Below, piece by piece: positions 33,122 through 41,166 of a stretch of 64,000 nt of DNA. Positions within the stretch are counted from its first letter, which is position 1. Every line of letters starts with the position of its first letter. The notes beneath the pieces are model-generated. The model was not told the origin of the DNA and did no database searches. It worked only from the letters and a program-made list of their open reading frames with translations. The DNA comes from Candidatus Enterococcus myersii (GTDB taxonomy: Bacteria; Bacillota; Bacilli; Lactobacillales; Enterococcaceae), in contig NZ_JAFLVT010000008.1 in the NCBI RefSeq assembly GCF_017316025.1, positions 372,001 to 436,000 on the forward strand. Direction: 5' to 3'. Both the position numbers and the translations under genes were made by a program.

Positions 33122-33930
33122 GGTTCTGTTGCAAAGTTTTAAATCTACTATCAAATAAGGTAGAATAATAGAAAAAGATAGCAGGAGGAATGACGATGAA
33201 TCATTTTAAAGGAAAGCAATTTCAGCAGGATGTGATTATTGTAGCCGTGGGCTACTATCTTCGTTATAACCTTAGCTATCGTGAAGTTCAAGAAATCTTA
33301 TATGATCGTGGCATTAACGTTTCTCATACGACGATTTATCGTTGGGTGCAAGAATATGGCAAACTACTCTATCAAATTTGGAAAAAGAAAAATAAAAAAT
33401 CCTTTTATTCATGGAAAATGGATGAAACGTACATCAAAATTAAAGGAAAATGGCATTATTTGTATCGAGCCATCGATGCAGATAGTTTAACCTTGGATAT
33501 TTGGTTACGTAAAAAACGGGACACACAAGCAGCCTATGCTTTTCTTAAGCGGTTAGTGAAGCAGTTTGATGAACCGAAGGTTGTAGTCACAGATAAAGCC
33601 CCCTCTATTACAAGTGCCTTTAAGAAACTAAAATAATACGGCTTTTATCAAGGGACAGAACATCGTACCATTAAATACCTGAATAATTTGATTGAACAAG
33701 ACCATCGTCCAGTAAAGAGACGCAATAAATTCTATCGAAGTTTACGCACTGCCTCTACCACGATTAAAGGCATGGAAGCCATCCGAGGATTATATAAGAA
33801 AACCCGAAAAGAAGGCACTCTCTTCGGGTTTTCGGTCTGTACTGAAATCAAGGTATTATTGGGAATCCCAGCTTAAATCATAGATACCGTAAGGGATTTT
33901 ATTCTTTATTTAAAACTTTGCAACAGAACC
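33122..33930 (+). mobile_element. IS6-family insertion sequence, IS1216-like
   Basis: 809 bases between perfect terminal inverted repeats GGTTCTGTTGCAAAGTTTT (33122-33140 and 33912-33930), which is the size and end sequence of the IS1216 group. No 8-bp target duplication is seen (AAAGTAAG to the left versus TTTTAAGG to the right, counting flanks), so the copy probably marks a recombination joint between the PTS region and plasmid-derived DNA. Confidence 0.92.
33190..33876 (+). pseudogene. IS1216-like transposase with internal stop
   Basis: The frame starts at 33190 or the ATG at 33196 (MNHFKGKQFQQD). Residues include the first two DDE acids (WKMDETYIK, VVTDKAP). An in-frame TAA at 33634-33636 follows FKKLK; the same frame then continues YGFYQGTEHRTIKYLNNLIEQDHRPVKRR to 33876 with the catalytic glutamate. 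A single substitution (for example GAA to TAA) explains it. The shortened 148-residue product lacks the third catalytic acid and should be inactive unless read through. Confidence 0.9.
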
Positions 33931-33939
33931 TTTTAAGGT

Positions 33940-34803
33940 TTAAAGTCCTGGAAGCTTAGGTATTTTTGGTATTGGTGGTGTAGGTGGCTGCAAGCTTTCC
34001 AATTTTTGTTGAATTGCTTTAAATTCAGGGGTTTCTTGGTGTTGATTTTGAACCATTTTTTGCTCTATTCTCTCCAAAGTCGGTTGAATTTCTTTCCCTG
34101 ATACTTTACGATTTAATTCTCTTTCTAAGGTCTCTTTCGGACTAATGGAAGGCGTTTCTAAGCTTGAATAGAGTTTCACTCCTTCTCTATTGTAAAGCCT
34201 TATATCGCTAAATAGGCCCGTTTTATGAAGGGTTTCTAAATTGGTCGGTAAGTTTTTGACAACAATATCATGCGCTTGTTTTGGTGTTGCCCTGGCTGTC
34301 ATTGGATCATCTGCATACATGGTTTCATATCGTTCAATTGTTCCTAAATATGAGTTGATTTTAGGTACTGCCATGACATACATTTTTGTTTCATAACCTT
34401 TGGCTTGAAGCATTGTTGCGGTTTGAATAGGAACGTCTGTTGTTCGTCCTGTACCTTCGATCACCAAATTATACCCTTGATCGCTCAAACGGCTTATGAT
34501 CGCTTCTGTCATGCGATTAGAATAAGGGGTAACGTGTTTTACTACGTCTTTTTCATAAAGTTTCACTAGTTCATCAAAATTAGGGTGCTGTTGTTTAAAG
34601 GTATCATTATCAATGACAATAACATTCCCTTGTGTTTCTTCAAAAATTGCTGATCGCAAACTGGTTTTCCCTGACCCTGGTTGCCCACCAAGTAAAAAAG
34701 CGGTTGGCGATTCAACCGCTTTTTTTCCTTGAATCAATTCTTCTAAATTATCATTTAAGCGATTCTCAAATTGTTTGTCAGTAAAATTGACTATATTTGC
34801 CAT
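33940..34803 (-). CDS. zeta: Zeta toxin (UDP-GlcNAc kinase)
   Basis: 287 residues, the full size of the pSM19035/Inc18 zeta toxin. Walker A is [10 protein letters not shown] with Lys46, Asp67 is in VIDNDTFKQ and the catalytic VIEGTGRTT segment is intact, so it should be active. Zeta phosphorylates UDP-N-acetylglucosamine and blocks wall synthesis. Its C-terminal proline-rich tail ([15 protein letters not shown]) ends 10 bases from the IS end. It is expressed with the epsilon antitoxin one base upstream. Confidence 0.97.
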   Translation of the reverse strand: MANIVNFTDKQFENRLNDNLEELIQGKKAVESPTAFLLGGQPGSGKTSLRSAIFEETQGNVIVIDNDTFKQQHPNFDELVKLYEKDVVKHVTPYSNRMTEAIISRLSDQGYNLVIEGTGRTTDVPIQTATMLQAKGYETKMYVMAVPKINSYLGTIERYETMYADDPMTARATPKQAHDIVVKNLPTNLETLHKTGLFSDIRLYNREGVKLYSSLETPSISPKETLERELNRKVSGKEIQPTLERIEQKMVQNQHQETPEFKAIQQKLESLQPPTPPIPKIPKLPGL

Positions 34804-34804
34804 A

Positions 34805-35077
34805 TTAAGCTACTTTCTCTTTATTCAAAACTCGTTTTGAGTAACGATTCATTGACCGCCAATACTCATGAACGGCTTGTAATTCTTCTAAAGAATAATC
34901 AAAAAGATTTACACGTTTTGCAAGCTTTAATTGGTTTAATAAATTGACTTCCAATAATTGAGAGTCATTTTTATTTAATTCATGGTTCAAAACATAGTTT
35001 AATACTCGATTATAAACGCTTGCCGATAATTCGTTAATGATCTCTATTTCAAATGTTTTTTCATACGTAACTGCCAT
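34805..35077 (-). CDS. epsilon: Epsilon antitoxin
   Basis: The 90-residue protein ([20 protein letters not shown]) is the helical antitoxin that binds zeta and blocks its ATP/substrate pocket. It has the full family length and lies directly upstream of zeta on the same strand, with a GGAGTGAAAATGAA ribosome site. It is short-lived compared with the toxin in known systems, which gives the addiction effect. Confidence 0.97.
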   Translation of the reverse strand: MAVTYEKTFEIEIINELSASVYNRVLNYVLNHELNKNDSQLLEVNLLNQLKLAKRVNLFDYSLEELQAVHEYWRSMNRYSKRVLNKEKVA

Positions 35078-35093
35078 TTCATTTTCACTCCTT

Positions 35094-35309
35094 TTAAAGT
35101 TTGTCAGGTAAATATTTCCGTATATATTCTTCTAAGGCTTGATCCATAACTTCTTTTACGTTTCCGCCATTCTTTGCTGTTTCGATTTTTATGATATGGT
35201 GCAAGTCAGCACGAACACGAACCGTCTTATCTCCCATTATATCTTTTTTTGCACTGATTGGTGTATCATTTCGTTTTGCTTTTTGTGCGCCTAAATTTCC
35301 CACAATCAC
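35094..35309 (-). CDS. omega: Omega repressor (ribbon-helix-helix)
   Basis: 71 residues; MIVGNLGAQKAKRNDTPISA then KTVRVRADLHHIIKIETAKNGG is the ribbon-helix-helix protein that binds A/T-ATCAC-A/T heptads, represses the cassette and acts as ParB-like partner of the delta ParA protein. Five contiguous heptads lie just upstream (35352-35386). Complete. Confidence 0.97.
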   Translation of the reverse strand: MIVGNLGAQKAKRNDTPISAKKDIMGDKTVRVRADLHHIIKIETAKNGGNVKEVMDQALEEYIRKYLPDKL

Positions 35310-35351
35310 TCACTTCTTTCTATTTCTTCTTATTCTTATTTTATCATCAGC

Positions 35352-35386
35352 AATCACAAATCACAAGTGATTTGTGATTTGTGATT
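35352..35386 (-). promoter_or_regulatory. Omega operator/parS: five contiguous heptads
   Basis: AATCACA at 35352-35358 and 35359-35365 followed by three heptads in the opposite orientation (35366-35372, 35373-35379, 35380-35386). Omega binds such arrays cooperatively; in Inc18 plasmids they double as partition sites. Confidence 0.92.
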
Positions 35387-36002
35387 CTATTCTTTTTCGT
35401 TTTCTAATTGAATAATTCGCTCAAGCATTTCAAAAAATACGTTCTCATACATGGATAAAACTTTTTTGTCATAGCCTTTGTGTTCTGTAATTCCGTTTTT
35501 AGACCAGGTACTTACTTTATTACTTCGCTTGATAATATTTTGGAAAACCAAGTTATCTTCTTTATGTTGCTTGTACAGTTCTTCCAGGTTTGATTTTATC
35601 GTTGCGCTGTCCGTATCAACTAAATAAGGAACAAAACCGATCATATCTAGTCCAGGGTTAAACTGTTCTTGTAAATCAATCAAATAGGAAATATAGTTTT
35701 GAATGTTGTTTGTACTTTCTTCTTCTGCTTGTAAAGGGATCATAACGTAATCACTTGCCACGATTGCATTATTTGTATAAACGCTTGGCGTTGGTACAGT
35801 ATCAATAATAATGAGATCATAGTCACTTTTTAAAGGTGCTAAAAGAGTAGCAAGCAATCTACTTTCATTTTCAAAAGTCTATGAGCGAGTTAATTTTGGC
35901 AGTAACATCAAATCAAACGTGCCAGGGATCAAGTCTAAATTATCAGTCAAATGAACAATAGAAGAAGCCAAGTTTCCATTTTTCAGTCCTTCATAAAAAT
36001 TG
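35387..36002 (-). pseudogene. Delta/ParA partition ATPase, truncated and interrupted
   Basis: From 35881 to 35387 an ORF encodes RLLATLLAPLKSDYDLIIID and onward to the end of a ParA protein (ADYVMIPLQAEEESTN type deviant Walker B/C-terminal region). An in-frame TAG at 35879-35881 separates it from an upstream stretch (NFYEGLKNGNLASSIVHLTD, then LMLLPKLTRS) in the same frame. Everything before about 36002, including the Walker A motif, is gone; the sequence switches to an unrelated secreted protein gene. The partition function is therefore lost. Confidence 0.88.
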
Positions 36003-36006
36003 ACAC

Positions 36007-36579
36007 GTGGCAATTCTATTATGTATCGTTGCATTAGTAGCATTGAGCTTGTCACCACTTAATTTCATTAATCCGAACGAAGTGAATGCTGCCAAAATTA
36101 AAACAGAACAATCGGTTCATCAAGAATCCACAGTAGTAGAAATGTTGCAGGGAAATGGTTTTCTAGAAATTGATGAGAGTAACAAAACTGTAAAGATTAC
36201 TGACGAATACAAGAAAGCAGTTCTAGAAAATATTGAACCTGGATACGAAGCTGTTTTTACTGATAATAGTGTCAGTATTGTACCAAAAATTCAAACTTTC
36301 TCAGCTTTTACTGGTGTCGATAAAATTGTCTTTACTTGGAAAGGCTACGATGTATACTTGAGTAATGAGAAAGCAACTAAAACAGCAGCGGGAATTGGTC
36401 TTCTTGCAACTGCTAGTACATTGATTCCAGAGCCTACAATCAGTAAGGTGCTTGCAGTGACCTTAGGGTTGGGTAGTGGGTTAATATCCCTTAATAACTC
36501 AGAGGGTCGAGAAGTCATTATTGCCTACATTGGTTCAATTTATACAAACTCAATGCCAGATTGGATTACTTCGCAGTAA
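36007..36579 (+). CDS. Secreted protein with hydrophobic C-terminal domain, 5' end probably cut
   Basis: 190 residues from a GTG at 36007 with no ribosome site. It starts inside a signal-peptide-like core (ILLCIVALVALSLSPLNFIN, cleavage near NAA) but lacks the usual positively charged start, and the parA joint lies just before it, so the natural N-terminus was probably lost. The mature part has a soluble region and a C-terminal Gly/Ala/Leu-rich segment (AAGIGLLATASTLIPEPTIS, then LAVTLGLGSGLISL) ending in SMPDWITSQ. The build recalls secreted bacteriocin-like or membrane-active proteins of Firmicutes; the function is not known. A small membrane ORF follows. Confidence 0.6.
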   Translation: MAILLCIVALVALSLSPLNFINPNEVNAAKIKTEQSVHQESTVVEMLQGNGFLEIDESNKTVKITDEYKKAVLENIEPGYEAVFTDNSVSIVPKIQTFSAFTGVDKIVFTWKGYDVYLSNEKATKTAAGIGLLATASTLIPEPTISKVLAVTLGLGSGLISLNNSEGREVIIAYIGSIYTNSMPDWITSQ

Positions 36580-36582
36580 GAA

Positions 36583-36759
36583 ATGGGGATTTCAAATATG
36601 TTTTTTGATAAGTTTCTTAGTATTATCCTCTTTTTAATCAGTCTTATGATTTTGACGTTAAGGAACAAATTCCTTAATGATAATAGAAGCAAAGTTATAG
36701 ACGCATATCTATTTTTTATGACGATTTATTTTCTATTCAGAATGACAGGTTTTTTCTAA
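36583..36759 (+). CDS. Small two-helix membrane protein, immunity-like
   Basis: A 58-residue ORF (53 if the ATG at 36598, with GGGGA nearby, is used) starting four bases after the secreted protein gene. It has two hydrophobic segments (FLSIILFLISLMILTL and AYLFFMTIYFLFRM) joined by a basic loop (RNKFLNDNRSKVID). A small membrane protein directly after a secreted, membrane-active candidate is the usual layout of bacteriocin and immunity genes. The inference rests on layout only. Confidence 0.55.
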   Translation: MGISNMFFDKFLSIILFLISLMILTLRNKFLNDNRSKVIDAYLFFMTIYFLFRMTGFF

Positions 36760-36835
36760 GAAGAATGTTATTGAAAAATAATGAATAGATAATTTAATTG
36801 TGAAAAGTCAGGTTGTTTTCAAGATAATTTACTTG

Positions 36836-36927
36836 AAATACCCAAACTAGTTTTTAAGCCGTATCATGCGAATCTTTTCGTGTTGAATATAGCTTGAAGA
36901 TACTTTAAATATAGTTTGGGTATTTTT
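36836..36927 (+). terminator. Long-loop terminator after the small membrane protein
   Basis: A perfect 14-bp inverted repeat (36836-36849/36912-36925) with a 62-base loop and TTTTTTT on the plus strand. It closes the secreted-protein unit and also faces the convergent YdcP-like gene. Confidence 0.7.
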
Positions 36928-36987
36928 TTGCGCTTGTATTATAACTGCTGTTTGTGAAAGTTTGTAGAAATTGAATTGTGACGAAGA

Positions 36988-37371
36988 CTATTTAATATCT
37001 CTTAACAAAACAATCTTATCTGCCTTGTAATACATCGGGTGCCCAGGTCTGCTTGGTTGTAAGTTCTCAAATCGGCATTTGACACTCTCACGCTTCATAA
37101 TCTCATCATTGTCAATTGGATGGTCTAAGGTGTTGACGGTGACTTGCGTTGCTTTTTTACGGAACTTTCCTTCCAGGATGGTCACTGAGTATTTGTACCC
37201 GATAATCTCATCGGTATAGAAGTTTCTTGGTTTGTTTTCACGATCTAGAATGACTTGACCATTTTCATCAGTGCGGGTTTCGGTCGCAAATTTGGGGGTG
37301 ACCTCATCTAGTTCAAAGGTTGGGCCAATGGCTCCGAAATCAAAATCATTAATACTTAACATTTTTGGCAT
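36988..37371 (-). CDS. YdcP/DUF961-like conjugative accessory protein
   Basis: The 127-residue protein has a beta-rich core (IIGYKYSVTILEGKFRKKATQVTV and VKCRFENLQPSRPG) reminiscent of the small YdcP-like proteins found beside Tn916-type relaxase genes. It begins 64 bases after the relaxase stop on the same strand. Assignment to the family is tentative because no sequence search is possible. It may coat or process single-stranded DNA during transfer. Confidence 0.5.
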   Translation of the reverse strand: MPKMLSINDFDFGAIGPTFELDEVTPKFATETRTDENGQVILDRENKPRNFYTDEIIGYKYSVTILEGKFRKKATQVTVNTLDHPIDNDEIMKRESVKCRFENLQPSRPGHPMYYKADKIVLLRDIK

Positions 37372-37435
37372 CGTATATTCTTCCTTTCTTTGCTATACTT
37401 GGTTTAGAAAATTTTTTAACAGAGCGTTCGTTCAC

Positions 37436-38536
37436 TTATTGGGAAGTGACGGACGCTTTTTTGGTGCGTTCTTGAATAAGTGGAATCAAATCGGGACGTT
37501 GTTGCTCACTGACGTATTGAATCATGCGATCAGAAAGTTCGGGTGTCCATTCATAATTGGGACGAATCTCTAACAAACTTGGGTCAATCCCGACACCCTC
37601 ATGATGCAAGAAAAAGAGTGCCTGAGTTAATGCCATGGGTCCACCGTATTCATACCAGTTCAAGGAACGGTCAAAGCTACTCACTTGATATTGCCGGGTG
37701 ATAGTGGGAACTAGACTTGGTTTTAGGTAGTCCTGCCACCAACGACAGACCTGCTTTAAGGAGCCGTCGGTGTAAAAGGTAAGTTCCGTTTGTAGAAATC
37801 CTCGAATTAAGTTTGCGATACATTGATCTTGCGGTAAAAAAGCAATGGTTCGAAAGAGACTATCTGCTACGTCATTTCGTGTTTCGACTTCCAACCGAAT
37901 TTGGGGAGCCCGAGCCAGAATTTCCTCTTGTTTTGCTCCATCAAAATCTTTGGCCATTTCTTTGGCTTTGTCGTAGGCCCGAAACATACAAGCCGATCCT
38001 CGAACGCCGATACTAACCGTTTTTGCCCGTTGTTTGGCATCAAACTCGCTGTCATGGAGTTGATAGCTTCGTCCTTTTGAAAGGAATTGCTTCCGTTTCA
38101 ACTTATTGTGGAGTTGTTCTACCGTGAAGTAGGGCACTTCATTGTAATCATCTAAGGCTAAATCTAGCCGCTTGATTTCAAAGGTGAAGGCGGTTTGACT
38201 AGCATACTCGTAAAAACGGGTGGCGAGTTCTTGAAAGACATTCGCCTTGGGGTTATACGAAAGCAAAATCCATTCATAGGTGGTACAGGCTTGCCCGCTT
38301 AAGACAAGGGTTCCGCGTTCTTTGGCCTTTTCTGGCTGATGATAGGTATAGTATTTGAGAAAACCACAGGTGTACACAATATCATATTCTTCATGTTTTA
38401 AACTACCTGCTTGAATCGAGACGGATTCTAAATTGATTTTTAATAAGTCTTGAAAGACGGTCTGATAACTGACTTGATGCAAGACCGCTTGAAACCAATC
38501 TACTTTTCCTAGCACATTCTGGGTACTTTTGGTCAT
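37436..38536 (-). CDS. Rep_trans-type relaxase/replication initiator (MobT-like)
   Basis: 366 residues from the ATG at 38536, behind a strong AAAGGAGGTGACCAA; an in-frame extension to 38641 has no good ribosome site. The metal-binding acids are in KRLDLALDDYNE, and the catalytic tyrosine is probably in RAYDKAKEMAKDFDG. This is the Tn916 Orf20/NicK-like family, which nicks oriT and starts rolling-circle replication of the excised circle. It is the only transfer protein; no coupling protein or secretion genes are present. Confidence 0.85.
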   Translation of the reverse strand: MTKSTQNVLGKVDWFQAVLHQVSYQTVFQDLLKINLESVSIQAGSLKHEEYDIVYTCGFLKYYTYHQPEKAKERGTLVLSGQACTTYEWILLSYNPKANVFQELATRFYEYASQTAFTFEIKRLDLALDDYNEVPYFTVEQLHNKLKRKQFLSKGRSYQLHDSEFDAKQRAKTVSIGVRGSACMFRAYDKAKEMAKDFDGAKQEEILARAPQIRLEVETRNDVADSLFRTIAFLPQDQCIANLIRGFLQTELTFYTDGSLKQVCRWWQDYLKPSLVPTITRQYQVSSFDRSLNWYEYGGPMALTQALFFLHHEGVGIDPSLLEIRPNYEWTPELSDRMIQYVSEQQRPDLIPLIQERTKKASVTSQ

Positions 38537-38665
38537 TTGGTCACCTCCTTTAAAATTTGCGATTGTTCGCAAATCTTTTTTGTTGTTCAAAAGCTTGGTA
38601 GTATCGGCTTTTTTCGCATTTTTCCGGTAGTTATTAGCCATTATTTTTCTCTTTATAAGGTGCTA

Positions 38666-38863
38666 TTAGAAAGGCACCTTACGCTTAGCCAGTGTCTGGT
38701 GTTCGCAAAAGACCTGTGCGTTCCACGCGTCCGTAAGCCTCGCCTGCTGATTAGCTTTCAGCCATCGCAGTCGAGGCAACGGCTGCGGCAACCACCCCAA
38801 CCCAACACCGGCTCCTTTCCTTGGCCCCACACCTTTGTTTAGTTTTGATAGGTTAATAACCAT
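38666..38863 (-). other. GC-rich region with hairpin, candidate oriT/double-strand origin
   Basis: The stretch is richer in GC than its surroundings, lies directly upstream of the relaxase gene and has inverted repeats (GCCTCG 38737-38742 with CGAGGC 38772-38777) and a C-rich run (CACCCCAACCCAACACC). An open frame of 65 residues (from ATG 38863) crosses it, but its composition (GPRKGAGVGLGWLPQPLPRL) looks like a by-product. MobT-type relaxases act on an origin near their own gene, so this is the first candidate. No known nic sequence was matched. Confidence 0.35.
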
Positions 38864-39102
38864 CTTCTCACCGCCTGAATGCTGTATAAAACCATACCTG
38901 AGTCCAATCGAATTTCTGGACAGCCCTGAAGAACCCATTCTTTCAATGTATTAACACTCACATCGAAATGCGCCGCACAATATTTTTGTTTGACGATATC
39001 CTGCTGGGTTTGTGTTTCTTCCAAGCGGGTTTCTAACAGGGCAAAGAATTGATTGGTCTGATCTTTTTGCCAATCCAGGAGCGCTTGTTCCAATACCGAC
39101 AT
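38839..39102 (-). CDS. Small helix-turn-helix protein (excisionase/accessory type)
   Basis: 87 residues from the ATG at 39102, AAGGAGGTGGAAAGG before it. The first half is a charged helix, the C-terminal half a winged helix-turn-helix (AHFDVSVNTLKEWVLQGCPE, YSIQAVRRWLLTYQN) as in MerR-like excisionases. It begins the leftward transfer operon and is divergent from the repressor gene, so it could be the excisionase or relaxase partner. Confidence 0.7.
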   Translation of the reverse strand: MSVLEQALLDWQKDQTNQFFALLETRLEETQTQQDIVKQKYCAAHFDVSVNTLKEWVLQGCPEIRLDSGMVLYSIQAVRRWLLTYQN

Positions 39103-39156
39103 CCTTTCCACCTCCTTATATTTTCTTTTTAAAACTAAAAGAACTATAAATAAATA

Positions 39157-39237
39157 AAATAGTATCTTTTTGTACACTCTACCGCGATTCGAAATAGATG
39201 TCAAGTATATTTTAAAAGTTTATTTGAAATACTATTT
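39157..39237. promoter_or_regulatory. Divergent promoter/operator region of the element
   Basis: Between the HTH gene (minus) and repressor gene (plus). AAATAGTAT at 39158-39166 and its inverse ATACTATTT at 39229-39237 are 62 bases apart, candidate repressor sites; surrounding DNA is AT-rich with TATTTT boxes. Assignment is tentative. Confidence 0.35.
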
Positions 39238-39298
39238 AGTTTATTTTTTGCTTGAATTTTTTAAGGAAAGCGCTTATGATAGACCCGAGGTGAGGAAA

Positions 39299-39820
39299 AT
39301 GATAGAAAACTTTGGCGGCAATGTCGCACGTTTACGAAAAGAAATGGGACTTTCTCAAACGGAATTGGCCGAAAAGATTGGTGTACAAAAACAAACCATC
39401 TCCAATATCGAACGGGGAATCCGTTACCCGACCTTTGAGAGCTTGGAAAAATTTGCGACGGTCTTTCATGCGACACCGATTCAGCTCTTTGGTTCACCAA
39501 AAGAGATTGCGGTCTCCGAAACAACGGTTATTCTCGATCGCATCGACGAGTACGATCAAAAAGTCCAAAACTTGTTTACTTTGGCGAAAATTTTGAATAG
39601 CCACACAGTGAAAGAAATAGACGAGGTAGCAGAAAAGTTAGCCTTTATCCAACGTTTCTTTACCCCACAAATGCGTTTGGATGAAGACGGAAATCCGATT
39701 TTGGATCGTCATGGGAAACCCGAGATGAAACCAGTCTTCTTTGACAACTTACCATTTGAGGAAATTGAGAAAACTGCAAAAGACTTAGCCTTCATTCAAG
39801 AAGCGCAACAGAACAAGTAA
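39299..39820 (+). CDS. XRE-family repressor of the element
   Basis: 173 residues from the ATG at 39299 (GAGGTGAGGAAA). Residues 8-62 are a classic helix-turn-helix (RLRKEMGLSQTELAEKIGVQ, QTISNIERGIRYPTFESLEK). The C-terminal part is helical with no peptidase motif, so it is not a RecA-cleaved CI type. It lies between the divergent HTH gene and the integrase and probably controls both. Confidence 0.85.
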   Translation: MIENFGGNVARLRKEMGLSQTELAEKIGVQKQTISNIERGIRYPTFESLEKFATVFHATPIQLFGSPKEIAVSETTVILDRIDEYDQKVQNLFTLAKILNSHTVKEIDEVAEKLAFIQRFFTPQMRLDEDGNPILDRHGKPEMKPVFFDNLPFEEIEKTAKDLAFIQEAQQNK

Positions 39821-39871
39821 CGAAAGTTCATTCCTTTCCTATGTGCCCCACACAATAGGAGGAAAAATAGA

Positions 39872-41113
39872 ATGGATATTAGCAAGAAGATTCAAGAGTA
39901 TAGGACAAAAAAAGGCGATAAACGTTATATTTGTAGAAATATTTATATTGGAAAATATTCAAACGGATTGCAAAAAGTTACGGATATTCGTGGAAAAAAC
40001 AAAGCCGAGGTGAAGAGTAAGTATAATCACATGGTTTATGAATTTGACCCCGAAGCATGGAAGGAAAAAGCTACTGAATCAGAAGTAGTTACCTTTAATG
40101 ACTTATATCAGCTTTGGTATCCACAATATTTAAAAGGTGTAAAAGAATCGACAGGAAGAGGGACTAGAAAGCGAATAGAGCAACATATTTTACCTGATTT
40201 GAAGGATATGAAGTTAGAGGATATTTCGGTTCTTTCCTTGCAAAACTACTACGACAAGTTTATGGAAGTCAATGGCACGAAATACTACCATCAGATTTTG
40301 CAGATTGTTTCTAAGATCATTCGATATGGTGTCAGTATCGGCTTGCTTGAACAAGATCCGACTGAATATGTAATTAAACCCAAAGTTGAAAAAAAGAAAA
40401 AGGAACGACTTTATCTTAGTAAAGAAGAACTGAAACGATTTTTTTCTTATTTGGATAATCTAGATGATCGTTACATCAATGAGGTTCAAAAAATACTCTT
40501 TCGTGTATTGGCACAATCTGGTTTAAGGATTGGAGAATGTACCGCTTTATTATGGTCGGATATTGATTTCCAGAAAAAAACAATATCTGTCACCAAGTCG
40601 TTTACTTATAGCAATAGTGGCTGGAAACTGGGTACACCCAAAAATGTGGCATCCAATCGTGTGATTACTATGGATGAAAACACTATGAAGAGATTGATGG
40701 TGTTTAAAAACATTCAAGAAGATTACCTTGAAACATTAGGAATGAGCCAACTCGATGAGGGTTTTATCTTTCTTTCGCGAAATGGAAATGTTCTTCATCA
40801 CGCAAGCATTTACGATATGTTGAAAAGGATTGTGGTTCATGCGGAGTTACCAGATATTAATATCCACAGTTTACGTCATACCCATGCGACTTTACTGTTT
40901 GAAAGTGGAGCTAGCGCAAAACAGGTGCAAACACGATTAGGCCACTCAAGTGTCAAAACAACGTTAGATACCTACACCCATGTTGGAGAAGATATGAGCC
41001 AGAAAACGGTAGATACTTTGATGGATTACTTAGACTCGAAACCAACTAAGGTAAAAACTAAGGTAAATCCAATTTCTCGAAAAAAAGAGCAAAAAAATCA
41101 CCCAAAACCTTGA
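39872..41113 (+). CDS. int: Tyrosine integrase of the rpsD element
   Basis: 413 residues; N-terminal arm-binding domain (TKKGDKRYICRNIYIGKYSN), SAM-like core-binding domain (about 75-165) and catalytic domain with the arginine in AQSGLRIGECTALLW, the HxxR box SLRHTHATLLFESGA, LGHSSVKTT and the tyrosine in LDTYTHVGE. The last codons (TKVKTKV) are the direct repeats that also occur at the left end, and the final five codons overlap a minus-strand terminator for rpsD. The att site starts 30 bases after the stop. Confidence 0.95.
   Translation: MDISKKIQEYRTKKGDKRYICRNIYIGKYSNGLQKVTDIRGKNKAEVKSKYNHMVYEFDPEAWKEKATESEVVTFNDLYQLWYPQYLKGVKESTGRGTRKRIEQHILPDLKDMKLEDISVLSLQNYYDKFMEVNGTKYYHQILQIVSKIIRYGVSIGLLEQDPTEYVIKPKVEKKKKERLYLSKEELKRFFSYLDNLDDRYINEVQKILFRVLAQSGLRIGECTALLWSDIDFQKKTISVTKSFTYSNSGWKLGTPKNVASNRVITMDENTMKRLMVFKNIQEDYLETLGMSQLDEGFIFLSRNGNVLHHASIYDMLKRIVVHAELPDINIHSLRHTHATLLFESGASAKQVQTRLGHSSVKTTLDTYTHVGEDMSQKTVDTLMDYLDSKPTKVKTKVNPISRKKEQKNHPKP
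41044..41067 (+). repeat. Integrase arm-site repeats, right end (inside int)
   Basis: 24 bases identical to 26537-26560, here read as the integrase codons TKVKTKV. Together they form a plausible arm-site pair for excision. Confidence 0.75.
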
Positions 41114-41132
41114 TACACAAGGCTTTGAGTGA
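41091..41132 (-). terminator. rpsD terminator supplied by the element
   Basis: 41098-41112 pairs with 41118-41132: 15 pairs on the minus-strand RNA, of which two are G-U there (they would be A-C mismatches on the plus RNA). The U-run is encoded by the A-run 41091-41097. It overlaps the last codons of the integrase gene and lies just beyond the att repeat. Confidence 0.85.
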
Positions 41133-41142
41133 AGTATGACGA

Positions 41143-41166
41143 GATTACATTAATTTGTTGTAGAAT
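41143..41166. repeat. Right attachment repeat (attR) in the rpsD 3' end
   Basis: The 24-base counterpart of 26412-26435, covering the last seven codons of rpsD and its stop. Integration keeps the S4 reading frame intact. Confidence 0.9.

Larger units (their letters stand above)
26412..41166. mobile_element. 14.75-kb integrated mobile element in the 3' end of rpsD
   Basis: Bounded by the 24-bp direct repeats 26412-26435 and 41143-41166. The intact integrase lies at the right end next to rpsD; arm-type repeats (two AACTAAGGTAAA units) occur just inside both ends (26537-26560 and 41044-41067). The right third holds the mobility genes (YdcP-like, Rep_trans relaxase, small HTH, XRE repressor, integrase). 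There is no type IV secretion gene, so it would be an integrative mobilisable element needing a helper. The cargo is a mosaic of PTS operon, IS, toxin-antitoxin and remnants. Confidence 0.85.

Noticed and set aside
34805..36002. Possible active plasmid replicon or partition locus
   Set aside because: No Inc18 replication gene is present and parA is truncated with an in-frame stop; only the operator/parS heptads and omega remain.
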